From positions 32,890,199 to 32,954,198 of the forward strand of contig CM033405.1 of the NCBI GenBank assembly GCA_019426215.1: 64,000 bases of DNA, in the 5' to 3' direction. Under the pieces are notes generated by a model. It saw nothing but the letters and a program-made list of their open reading frames with translations, was not told the DNA's origin and searched no databases. Positions 10,800 to 21,955 of the stretch are shown here, piece by piece (the first letter of the stretch is position 1; each line of letters opens with the position of its first letter). Both the position numbers and the translations under genes were made by a program. Origin of the DNA: Buddleja alternifolia. Its lineage: Eukaryota; Streptophyta; Magnoliopsida; Lamiales; Scrophulariaceae.

Positions 10800-10920
10800 A
10801 TTGCGTATATTGAATTGCTCAAGTGTGGGGTGTTTGTTGTTAAATTGGTGAAAGGATCGGACATATTACATGGTTTTTTGTTGAGTATTGCGTGTATTGA
10901 ATTGCTCAAGTGTGGGGTAA
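10800..10920 (+). repeat. Tandem repeat with polypurine-like core
   Basis: TATTGAATTGCTCAAGTGTGGGGT occurs at about 10807 and again about 87 bp later at 10894, with a related copy near 10690-10705. Each unit ends in the same purine tract that precedes the LTR at 11958. Confidence 0.65.
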
Positions 10921-11957
10921 TGTGGTTAAGTGGTGAAAAAAATTGGGCATACGGCATTTTCTGTTGAGTTGTTGCTGAAATTTGGTTAACTTGTTCATAA
11001 TATTTGTGTTTCCATATTTGAGCTCTTGACTATATAAACATATGAATCTGATTTCTGTACATGGATACTCTTTTTATTGAGTTTGATCGCTGAGCCTGAA
11101 ATTTGTAAAATTTCTATGCATCTTTACACATTACACACGAGTTCTAGTAAAGGGAATTGATCGGGGAGATAAAAGCAATTACTACATATTTCATTGATAT
11201 TGGAGGAAAGTTTATGAAAAAAAAAAAACCGAGAAAATGGAAAAAAGAAAAAGAAAAAAAAATCGATGAAGAAAATAAGGAAAGAAAGTTGATTCAGTGG
11301 TTAATGAAAGCTAAAATCACCCAGTTTCGTTTCTAGCCTTTGTCACTTGAGTGATTAAGTCCGTTGGGGTGTCTTGACACCTAGTGCCTTAAAACCGACT
11401 GGTTTGAGAGTCATTGGCCCAAAACTCGTTACAAGGGTGACATAGAAAGCTTGATTAGCGAGACATTGCACGGGTTGATAAATTTTGAATGAAAAAAAAG
11501 AATAAAGATGAAATAAGATAGATGTTGTGTTCTTGCTTGAAATATCCGAAATGTCCCCTTGCTAGAACTCATAAATCAAGCACGAATGGATGTATATGAA
11601 ATTGAACTTGTTTGGGATTAGTGTGATGACTTGAGAGTAAAGATGTTCATATGTGAAAAAATAATGATTCTATGTGTTTATTGGTTTATGTGTGATGATT
11701 GTGGGGAGTCATAAATGTTGTGACTAGTTGCTGATTTGATGCACGGTGAGATAGATAGACGATTGTCATGAATTTTGTGGGTATATTCTCTGCAAACCCT
11801 CACGAGACAAAACTCGTCCACTAGGGGTAACCTAGGGGTTTAACGGCTTGTTGCACATGCTAAGTGCAATCGTGTTCCCTACGAAAGTGGTGTTATCTTT
11901 ATTTTTGTTTTTGTTTTGTTTGATTTACTCGAGGACGAGTAAAGGTTAAGTGTGGGG

Positions 11958-13315
11958 TGTTTGTTAGGTCTCATATTTTACATATTTTCATTATGATTTA
12001 CCTCACATTTATCTTTATTTATGCTTGTTGTTAGTCTTTTGCTTTATTTTAGCCTAATTTATGTATTTTGATTTCTAAGTCGTTTCAATGCTTTATAGGC
12101 ATAAAAGCGATGATTTTGATGAGTTAAAGGAGTATTTATTACAAGAATAATGAAGGCTATCCAAGAGGATGTGAAGAAATGCATTTGAAAGGCCAAACGA
12201 GAATGTTTCGTTGAAGAAAAATGAAGAGGAAGATTTCTGCACAGGCAACTGCACAACTGTGCAGATATTCTGCACAGGCAACTGCACAACTGTGCAGATA
12301 TTCTGCACAGCTGTGCAGCTGCGAATTTTTGTGGGCCGATTTTATGACTTGGATGGGCATAATTTATGTATCTAAGACTCCTTTTTAGTTAAAAGAAAGT
12401 GGCAAAAACATTTATATAGGCTAGAGTGAGGTGGAGGAGCAAAATTGATTCATTCTTACAAAAAAGTAGATCTTGGAGAAGACTTCTAGAGAGAGAAAGG
12501 AGATCTTGAAGAGAGTTCTTGGAGAGAAAAACTTCATCTTCTCAAGTTGTATTCTTCCAATCCTCCATTGTTGAACATGAGTAACTTTATGTTTATGCAA
12601 TTTATTTCTTGTTTTTCTTTAATTATGCATAGCTAAATTATTTTCTAGGGTTTAAGATGTAGTCTTGTGTATTGATTTGGATTATTGATGATTGATGGAT
12701 GTGATTTCTTGTTTGGTTTATCTATTAATGAGTGTTTAATTCTTGTAATTGATTGATCACCAATTGCATGATTTAAGATAAATTAAGAAGTACCGGGAGG
12801 TGAATTAGTTTATTGGTTCGGATTTAATAGACATGTGTAAATTGCTTAATAGGGATATTGGTAATTTTGCATGAGATTAGTTAAACAATTCATAGAATTT
12901 AATGGATTCATCTAAATTAGTTTTGATCATGGGAGTGACGTTAATTAATTTAGGTGGGTACTCATGAAGATCTCGGGAGAGTATTCGTGTATTTAAGGAA
13001 ATTGGGTCTTTAATTTAAACAAGAATGATAATCCATTGAAAGTCAATAATCCATAGAAATACCTTGATGAAATCTTAATCCCTAGGCCTTTCGTTAATTG
13101 ATTGTTCGTTTTAATTATATTTGTGTTAATTATTCATAATTAATTCTGTTTTTATAAATTTCTGCTTTTAGTTAGTTAAAATCTCAAATCTTTGATAATC
13201 GATAGTCTAAATAATAAGATAAACTTTGTTTGGTACTTGATAACCTTCCCTGTGGAGACGATCTTACTTTCACTATATTATTTGTTCGATTCCGTGTTGT
13301 TACGGACGGTTAACA
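11958..13315 (+). repeat. Long terminal repeat, 1.36 kb
   Basis: It begins TGTTTGTTAGG immediately after the polypurine tract and ends GGTTAACA, the TG...CA form of an LTR. It contains a tandem duplication of CTGCACAGGCAACTGCACAA-type units at 12236-12300. Only one LTR is visible, so the pair and target duplication could not be checked. Confidence 0.6.
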
Positions 13316-13950
13316 AGGCCCTCCCATGAGAATCGAGTCTGCCTTCTCTTTGTCATTTAACTTTAGAATACAGCATCTGTGGCCCAGATCAAAGAGTTCG
13401 AACTTATCTTGTAGCTTCCACAAATTGTTGATTTTTGCCACTAAGAGGGTGTAACTTATGGACTTCCCCAACATCTTGAGTACGAGGGTATGCTTCCATG
13501 CATGGCTGTTGGATTTCTTCAAAATAAGATTTTGCGAAAATGATTCTCGAGTTTGGTGATCTTCATCTGGTTCCTTGATTGTAACCCTATCTAGGTTTCG
13601 AAGTACTGTTTTATCAAAATGGAGGTTAACGTCTTCCTTCCTCGATCCAAGTAGAGAACTCTTATAAGAGGCCCTTTGTGGTCTTCGGAACCTCAGCTTC
13701 TTTGGTGGTCGAAATACCTTTTACCTCCATGTCCGAGTCTTCTGCAGATTTGTGGAAGCTCCCGAAAGAAATCTCTGCAACTGTTCCTTTATCCTCCATA
13801 GTGACATCCTTTTCAAGACCGAGCTCTTTTGTTTTCTTGGTACTTTTCTCAACCAGGTCGTGCTCTTCTGTAGAAGAGGGGTGGTGATTTTCGCTATGGA
13901 GAGCAGCATGATTCATATAGAGAGAATTTTTTCTAAGACTTTTTATTAAT
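13310..13950 (-). pseudogene. LINE ORF1 (DUF4283) fragment
   Basis: Reading on the minus strand, a charged N-terminal part (13916-13662) is followed after stops by a DUF4283-like stretch (13522-13310) with VLKMLGKSISY, LWKLQDKFELFDLG and ending at MGGP. In related LINE proteins GGPW continues the domain. Here the frame is cut at 13315 by the LTR, so the retroelement inserted into or recombined with this copy. No downstream ORF2 is present. Confidence 0.65.
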
Positions 13951-14001
13951 ATATAACTGTTCTATTAAATTATATATAATGATATCCAGATTTTGTTTTA
14001 T

Positions 14002-14676
14002 GGATGTCAATGGGGTAGGGATAAATGGGTTCGGGTTCGGGTACGCTAAATGAGTAACGGGGTAGGTTATGAATTTTAAAAAATCTGACCCACTCGAGTT
14101 CGGGGCGGGTAGCAGGTTTAGTACAATCCGTCCCGCCAATATTATTAATAATTTTTTAATTATATTTTTTCAGCATAACTTAATATTTTAATTTAAAAAT
14201 TGGGAATTAAAGTCCAAATCATTCAACAAAAAACCCTTCTCTTTTTCTTCCAAATGATGTATTGATATGAGTGTTAAATTTGGACTTATGGATGTGATTT
14301 GATTACTATTTGTGTGAAATTTTATGATGTTTGTCTATATTATTGGTTTATTAGTTCTTGGATTATATGGATCTTAATCTAGTTATTACTTTTGTGAAAT
14401 TTTAGTATGTTGTTTGAGTAAATTTTCGTGATCAATTGGGTTCATTAGATTGAACTAGGTTTTCACTAGGTTCAGATTCGGGTAGGTTCGTTGTGGGTTG
14501 GGGTGGATCATCGGATGAATTACTAAATCTTCATGACTCAATTAGGTTTAACAGGCTGAACCTGACTCCATCGGGTATTTGATGGGGCGAGAAGCGGGGC
14601 AGAGCGGGTATCGTGTTTCAATAAAGGTAAATAAAGCAGATGTTAAGTTTTCCCAAACCTGCCCCATTGTCATCCC
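14002..14676. mobile_element. hAT-like MITE, 675 bp
   Basis: The left end is GGATGTCAATGGGGTAGGG; the reverse complement of the right end is GGGATGACAATGGGGCAGG. The flanks TGTTTTAT (13994-14001) and TATTTTAT (14677-14684) match at 7 of 8 positions, the 8-bp duplication size of hAT elements. Sub-terminal GGGTTCGGGT/CGGGTA repeats are present; no coding frame. Confidence 0.7.
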
Positions 14677-14724
14677 TATTTTATTCCACGATATTATCTA
14701 TATACATTCAATGGTAGCATGATA

Positions 14725-14860
14725 TTGCCAACACAAGTTAGCTAAGTTGGTAAGGACAGACCACTTCCCCTCAGAAGGTTGTGCGTTCGATTCCCTCTGC
14801 CGACATGAGAATTGTGTTGGTGGCTGATCTGTAAGTGACCTATGTGTTAGAAGATATATT
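14725..14860 (+). mobile_element. tRNA-derived SINE (partial)
   Basis: The pol III promoter boxes are perfect: A box TAGCTAAGTTGG (14739-14750) and B box GTTCGATTC (14785-14793), 34 nt apart. The sequence around them does not fold as a complete tRNA, and it continues into unrelated 3' sequence, as expected for a SINE head. The 3' end and target duplication are unclear; a degenerate tRNA gene is the alternative. Confidence 0.6.
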
Positions 14861-14889
14861 CTAGCACATAAATAGAAGAGGGTTTGGAT

Positions 14890-15590
14890 TTTTGGAGAGA
14901 TGATCAAAAACAGAATAGTTACCTCAAAGATCCATAAACATGCCGCGCCATAATTTATAGTTCGAATCATTATCCATTAATTTAAAACCAAAAGAAGAGT
15001 GGATGTTACCGGAGGCTAAAGCAAGGTGTATGGTGGGTGTTTTGAGGCCAGTGGGGGTCATGGGTGGCGGTTTTTGTGGCAGAGGAGTCGATTGTTTCAG
15101 ACATGATAGAGGGAGAAAATCGAAAACACATAGCAAGAAAACAGAAAATAAGGAGGAGAGATAGGGATTGAGAGTAATTACCGTAGAAAAAATCAAACTA
15201 GCCAAGATGGAGAAATTGAATACCAGCAAGAAAAAGGCACGTTGATCCCTGGATGAGATGGGATGTCAGTGCTGTAGAAGGCTATATAGTGAGAGGATAT
15301 CGCGTTGAGGGGAACAACGACTTTAAGGTAGGAAAAGAGACGCCGGTGGTGAGGGAAGAGGAAGACGGCGGCGTAAGGGAGGAAAAGCCGGCCGTGGTGA
15401 TGAGTAGGCCCAAGGATGTAATTAGGCTGATATCATATTAAGGTAAAATCCCCTTGACTTTATTAATGATAATAGAAGAGTTTATATAGAATACAATGTA
15501 AGAGACATAATTAGAAAATAAACAATTAAGGAAATAAATAACAAACTCCTATACTAATATTATTCTTAACATTTTCCAACACTATGGACC
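14890..15590 (-). mobile_element. Copia-like retrotransposon 5' fragment
   Basis: On the minus strand the segment begins TGTTGGAAAATGTTAAG, has an LTR-like AT-rich stretch with CTTATTAATAAAG-type sequence to about 15440, a TGATATCAGCC stretch where a tRNA-Met primer site would lie, and then a frame (15229-14924) whose end, NDSNYKLWRGMF, resembles the start of Copia gag (UBN2-type). Everything downstream is missing. The call rests on weak motifs. Confidence 0.45.
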
Positions 15591-16043
15591 CAGAGACATG
15601 CCCTGACCTTGATAGGTAACCGGAGCCGACCCTACTTAAACTTATTTTAACCAAAAAGAAAAAAAAGGGTAGCATGATACTTTCCATGGGAAAAGATAGG
15701 AACAAATACCAAATGACTGTGAATGTGACTTATAACTAATTAAAGAAGCACAAACCAGAACAATATATCTACTTTAGTTTCCGATGCAAAAGTATTTAAA
15801 AAGATGGCCATAAATATTTAATAATATGTGAAAATCATTGAGATCAACAATTATTGATTTCACTCTTCATATTTGGAAAGGTATAATTTGTAACTGGAAT
15901 GAACCTTTTGTTTTTTTTTAAGCAATACCCTTGTTTACTAATTCAAGAACATATTACTTTTGCAACTCTTAACAAACCCATATTATTACATATTTGACGA
16001 GTAATGCTATACTTACCAAAAAAAAAAAAAAAAAGACGAGTGA

Positions 16044-16107
<64 letters not shown>

Positions 16108-16977
16108 TGCATCTTAACTCACTACTTTATGTCATTTCTTTTAGTTTTTGATATAATTTGTGCAGTTAAGATGTGGTATATAGCATCTCATGCAAGTATA
16201 GTTTGAAAATTGAAATTCCTAAGAATAGTTATGAAAATTGAAATTGAAATTTCTGCAGTAAAGATTTATCTAATTTTAATTCCTAAGAATAGTTATGTAT
16301 TTGTAAAATATTCAAACTAGTTACTAATACTAACATCATCAACAGTTTCGGGCAATCGAATCAACAGTTAAAGGCTTATAAAAATAATCATCAGTAAAAG
16401 AAAATTGAGAAAAAAAACTATTAATATGTGAGGAAAAAATCGTGAGGTGTGAGAAACAATCATAACTTATTCTTTTAAGTCAGTACAAAAAGATTGAGAG
16501 AGAATGAAAATCATTGTGAACATACATAGACAAAATTTGACAAAAACACGTAAATTCGTGGACGTTATTTTTGCTTCGTCTGATATTAGTTTTGTCAAAA
16601 CTTGGTGGTGTGATTTGTAACATCCAAACATGATTTTCAAGAGTCTCAATATATTATAAGCATGATATTCTTGTATAGTATAATTTTGTGTGGATTTTAT
16701 CAATATAAATGATTGTGGCAATACGAGATTGAGCTCTAAAAAAAGAAGGATATATATACTAAAATTGCCATATTTAAACATTTTATACACAAACCAAAAA
16801 AGAGTATTCTCATCGAATTAAACCAACTCAACCAAATTTTCTTTAAAAGAAAAAAAAAAAAATAGACTCATCCTTTGTTTTTAACTTTTTATTTAAATAA
16901 TAAAATTATGAAAGTTAAAACAAAAAAGAATCTTTAGTACTAATCATTAACTTAAGTACACAAAAGATTGCCTTTTA
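15591..16977. other. AT-rich intergenic DNA with (AT)n tract
   Basis: No gene seen. It contains a roughly 60-bp (AT)n run at about 16046-16107 next to a 15-A run at 16018-16034. The minus-strand frame at 16467-16790 lacks any domain. Confidence 0.5.
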
Positions 16978-16993
16978 TATAATTTATCAATCT
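16978..16993. repeat. LINE target-site duplication, 3' side
   Basis: TATAATTTATCAATCT, identical to 23996-24011, directly beside the T-run that is the LINE poly-A tail on the minus strand. Confidence 0.9.
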
Positions 16994-17495
16994 TTTTTTT
17001 TTGAAAGAACGGTAAATATTATTACTGCAAAGCGTTAATATCCAACAAATAATGCTCAAAAGCAATCGGGGGCAAATCAAGAACAGACTCTTGATTCAAT
17101 CGTGCCTCCCGAGCCAGAAAATGAGCAACCTGATTACCCGAACGTTTAACAAAAGAAATGCAAATAGAGTCAAAAAACGAAACAAGAGCTTTAAAATCTG
17201 AAATAAGGTTTCCAACACTCGACAGATCTTCATCAGGGGACTTCAGCTTCCTTGTAAGATTTGCACAATCACCTTCTACATGAACTCGCTGTCATCCCAT
17301 TCGGCGACTAAAACGAAGAGCTTCAATTGCTGCAAGAGCCTCGGCTTGTTCAGGATGGCTGAGGAATGGTCTGAACACGGTGGACCAACCAAGACAATTC
17401 CCACTCGAATGTCGGCCGACCAGCCCCAGGCCCGTTCCTTGAATCAACTTCAGCAAAGCTCCGTCAAAATTAACATTCACAAACCCCGGGTTGGG

Positions 17496-17503
17496 GGTAG
17501 ACC
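17496..17503. repeat. Target-site duplication of nested hAT-like element (left)
   Basis: GGTAGACC, repeated exactly at 18338-18345. Confidence 0.85.
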
Positions 17504-18337
17504 CATGGTTCGCCGGAACGCCGCTTTCGCGGCCGGAACGGCCGTTCCGGAACGGGAACGGCCCCGGCCGTTCCAAAATTCACGGGCATCTCGGTTTTGT
17601 ATGTGGACCGTTCCGGAACGGCCGAAAAGCGGCGATACGGCCGAGATACGGCTTTGGAGCGGCCGTTCCGGCGTTTCTCGGCCACGGAACAGCTGAAACG
17701 GTGGAGGAGCACGCCGCTTCTTTCTACCATCTCGGCTAGGCTAGGCTACGCATTATTGCTGCTTGGTTCAACTCTCAGAAATTAATGTAAGAACGCTGCT
17801 TGGCAGCTTCAACTTTCAGTTTTTGTCTTCAATTTGTCTCTCTAACTTGGGTAGTAAAGCTATCTCCTAGTTTAGTGCAAAAATGGCAGACAAAGAAAAT
17901 GAATTTTTACTTTCATAATTCATTCTATATTGGCAGGAATAAAGTGGAAAGAAAAGAGGAAAAAGTGGAAAGAAAAGAGGAAAAAGTGGAAAGAAAAGAG
18001 GAAAAGACAAATGAAGAAAGAATCCTAAGAAAAAATGATTATTACAAGAAAAGAAAGAAAATAAAAGAGAGAAACATCTGACAAAAAAAAAAAGTTGATA
18101 AAGTGTGTATAGGATAGAATTAATCCACACCTATATGTTTTTGTTGTTCAAAATCTTCCAATTAAGAAAGATAGACATTCAATACAATATTTACTAATTA
18201 TAAAGTTTTTTTTTTAATAATTTTTGAGCAATTTAAGCAAAAAAATTGTGGAACGTCCGCGACCGTTCCGCGACGGTGCCATGGAACTGGAACGGTGGCC
18301 TCCGCGACGAACACCGCGACCGTTACGGCGAACCATG
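17504..18337. mobile_element. hAT-like non-autonomous element nested in the LINE
   Basis: 834 bp with terminal inverted repeats CATGGTTCGCCGGAACG and, in reverse complement, CATGGTTCGCCGTAACG, flanked by the 8-bp duplication GGTAGACC. The ends are GC-rich with many CCGTTCC/GGAACGG sub-terminal motifs in both directions. The middle is AT-rich with a 21-bp tandem repeat. An 8-bp duplication fits hAT; the termini do not tell the subfamily. There is no transposase. Removing it joins the LINE zf-RVT and RNase H parts. Confidence 0.85.
17941..18005 (+). repeat. 21-bp tandem repeat, three copies
   Basis: AGTGGAAAGAAAAGAGGAAA units repeated three times inside the nested hAT-like element; purine-rich on the plus strand. 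Confidence 0.9.
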
Positions 18338-21300
18338 GGTAGACCACTGCTCATCCGGTATTTTTTCCTTAACCGTAGCATCCGATGCAAAAGCCCCCTT
18401 GAAGGAATCCGTCATAGATCGAGCAGCCGCGATGAGAATATCCGGCTGCATCGTGCGTTGTTCCATCAAAGTCTTATTCCGGTTAAACCACAAAAACCAA
18501 CACACCATGAGGAAAAAACCGAATTGCTCATCATCAAGGAGAGACCTAACCTTTCTGAACTAACGTTCCGGAGTGAGACACGGATGATATATAGAAGCAC
18601 GCTCTAAGTTCGATAAACCCCAGACCACTCTTGCATATATACACCGAAGAAGAACATGTAGGGTCGACTCCTCCTGACCCTTACACACCGAACAGAACTC
18701 CAAGACCTCCAAACGCCATCGAGCGAGATTGAGGGTAGTAGGTATAATATCTTTACAAACCCTCCAGCTAAAAACCTTGACCTTTGGAGGTACTCGTGTC
18801 TGCCAAATAAAACGCCAGGGTTGCTCTTCAGATAAAATCGATTTCGACGGTCCCGGTATAGTGGCTGCATGCATGTCTCTCGCAAGATGGTAGGCACTAC
18901 GAACAAGAAAATGTCCCGATTTTGAGTAGTGCCATACTAACCGATCCTCACGTTGCTGGTTACCCAAAGGAATTGAGAAAATCGTACGTGCATCTTCAGG
19001 TGCCATCAAGTGTTCGACTATGTCTCTGTTCCACCATCCGCCTTCCAAATCAATCAGTTCACTAACACGAGTATCACGAGGTAAATTATGCGGATTCAAC
19101 CGCACTCAAAAATTCTGGTCTCGTGGTAGCCATTTATCTTCCCAAATGCGAATATCAGCGCCACTCCCTACTCGCCATCTAGTCCCCGCATCAACTAGGT
19201 CTCAAGCTCCGTGAATTGATCTCCAAGTAAAAGAAGGGTTATTGCCAATAGAGGACCGTAGAAAATCAGTATTTGGATAGTACCTAGCTTGGAGAATTCG
19301 ACTTAGTAAACAATTCGGGTTTTTCAAAAGTCGCCATCCCTGTTTAGCCAGCATCGCCATATTAAAACACTTTAGATCGCGAAAACCCAAGCCCCTACAT
19401 CTTTCTTCTGACATAACTTACTCCAAGCTACCCAATGAATTTTTTTAGTATCCCTATTATTCCACCAGAAGGAAGCCATGGACGATTCAATTTCATGAAT
19501 AAGATAGTCAGGGAGCCGGGAACAACTCATAGCGTATGTTGGGATTGACTGAATAACTGCTTTTAGTAACACCTCTTTCCCTGCATGCGACAAAAGTTTC
19601 GCACTCCATCCATGAAATCTCGAACTAATTTTTTCTCTAATGCTCGCGAATACCTCCTTTTTCGATTTCCCTACCACCTCCGGAAGCCCAAGATAGACAT
19701 CATGTTTCTCAACCACTCTAACCCCCAAAAGTGCAGCCAATTGACCCCGATATCATCTGGAGTATTCTTACTGAAGACCATAGTAGACTTTTGAAAATTT
19801 ATTTCTTGCCCAGATGCTGCTGCATATACATCAAGAACACGTCGAATGCTCTGCATAGCCCCCACCGTCGCCTGAGAAAAAATCAGAGTATCGTCTGCAA
19901 AGAGCAAATGCGATACACTCGGTGCATTTCGACTGACTGCCACCCCCCGTATAGAACCACTTTCCTCCTCCTTCTGTAAAAGACAACTGAAAATCTCTGC
20001 ACAAAATAAAAAGAGATAGGGTGACAGGGGGTCACCTTGAAGGATTCCCCTCTATGGCATGATATAACCAAATTGTTGACCAACATGCAGAAACGAATAA
20101 GTAACAGAGCACACACACATCATAATCAGTTCTATAAACCCCCCAACAAACCCCAACTTACTAAGGACCCGTTCGAGAAAATCCCATTCTACTCGATCAT
20201 AAGCCTTGCTCATGTCTAGTTTCAGTGCCACATGTCCTTCTTTCCCCCATGTTTTGGTCTTAAGGTAATGGTTAATCTCATAAGAAACAAGGATGTTATC
20301 CGAGATTAAACGGCCCGGAATAAAAGCATATTGGGTTTCAGAAATAAGAGTGTTTAGATGGGGTTTTAGACGATTAGCAATACATTTGGAAGCCAGCTTA
20401 TAAATCACATTGCACAAGCTTATAGGGCGAAACTGAGTCATAAGCTCCGAAGATTCACATTTTGGAATTAAAACTATGTGGGTGAAATTAAGCTTAGGCG
20501 ATAAAATATGGTTATTTAGGATATCCAAAACACAACGAGAAACATCTGTCCCAATAACATGCCAAAATTTTTGAAAAAATAAGGGTGACATACCATCAGG
20601 TCCGGGGGATTTAAGAGGGTGCATAGAGAAAAGAGCGGAACGTACCTCATCAACAGTATACGGGGCACAAAGACTCTGATTCATGTCATCCGTTACCCGG
20701 GGTTGTATTGACGTCAACGGTTCTTCGATTGCCACAAAATCAGGCTCGATAGAAGTGAAAATATTATGAAAGTACCGAGTAACCACTCCTTGGACCCCCA
20801 CTTCAGATTCCTCCCAATCGCCCCTCTCATTTTTAATACGCTCAATCAAGTTTTTCTTCTGTCTAGAAGAAGCTCTAGCATGAAAAAAACTAGTATTTCT
20901 ATCGCCTTCCTTCATCCATAACGCCCTAGATCTTTGGTGCCACACTGCCTCCTCCTTCTCAACCAACTCATCTAACTCATGCCTAACCTCAATCACACGA
21001 GCCTTAGACTCAGAAGTAATAAGACCCGCCTCAAGAGACAACTCTTTAATTTTGGGGTTTAAAGTATGAGCAGAATGCCTACTCCAATTAAGGAGACCTA
21101 AACGACAGTTACGAATTTTATCTATAGTTACTTCTCCCTCCGAGCCAATCCCATGAGATGCCCAAGACTCTCTCACAATGCGTTCACACTCACTCGACCT
21201 CAACCACATAGACTCAAAACGAAACATCTTCTTTTTACGGTGAAAACGCGAATTCGGGCTCGGAAAAAACTCAATAAGAATAGGCGAATGATCCGAACGA

Positions 21301-21955
21301 ATCGCAGGGAGGTGAGAGACTCTAGCATGAGGGAAAAAATGTAACCACTCTGCCGAGCCACAAGCCCTGTCGCTTCGGACCCGGACAGTGTGGGGAAACT
21401 CTCGATGATTACACCAAGTGAAAGGAGAACCTTCGTAGCCAAGATCAGAAAGCCCCGCATAGTCTAGGGTTTGTTGGAAATCCCGCATCTGCCAGGCGGG
21501 GCGAGAATTAACACTATCCATTTCAGAAGGATGGAGAATTTCATTAAAATCCCCAGCAACTAACCAGGGTGACCCAGACCGATCACTAAGAGTACGTAAA
21601 AGATTCCAGCTAACTTTCCTATTTGCGGTCTCTGGATTACCATAAAAACCAGTGAAACACCAAGACGAAGAACTAGAAGATTGGTAAATACTGACATCAA
21701 TGTGAGAAATAGAAAAAGATTGAAGAACGACATCTACACTTTTAACCCAGAGAATACCAAGACCACCCGATAACCCCATCGGTTCAACACTAAGACCATA
21801 TAAATTAAAACGAAATTTTAAAGACTCAAACTCCCTACTACGAAGCTTAGTTTCAGAAAGGAAAATAACAAGAGGGTCAAAAATACGGATAAGTTCCGCG
21901 AGTTTGTGAACTGCCTTGGACTGACCCAATCCTTGGCAGTTCCAGCAAAGGAGAC

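Larger units (their letters stand above)
10640..13315 (+). mobile_element. Ty3/Gypsy (Tat/Athila-like) retroelement, 3' part with LTR
   Basis: Non-coding 3' region plus one LTR. Landmarks are ACTCGAGGACGAGTAAAGG at about 11927, followed by the polypurine tract AAGTGTGGGG, a layout familiar from plant Tat/Athila elements, and then an LTR starting TGTTTGTTAGG. The polypurine-like AAGTGTGGGG also occurs at about 10700, 10820 and 10908. No gag, protease or polymerase frame is present, and no 5' LTR or target duplication was found. The element ends inside a DUF4283-type LINE fragment at 13315. It probably includes the captured pyrophosphatase piece upstream. Confidence 0.6.

Noticed and set aside
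14701..14800. Functional tRNA gene
   Set aside because: The pol III boxes are good but I could not form an acceptor stem or a proper anticodon arm from the surrounding bases.
17280..17739. Pro/Arg-rich open frames on the plus strand
   Set aside because: They come from the GC-rich ends of the nested hAT-like element and the antisense of the LINE RNase H domain.
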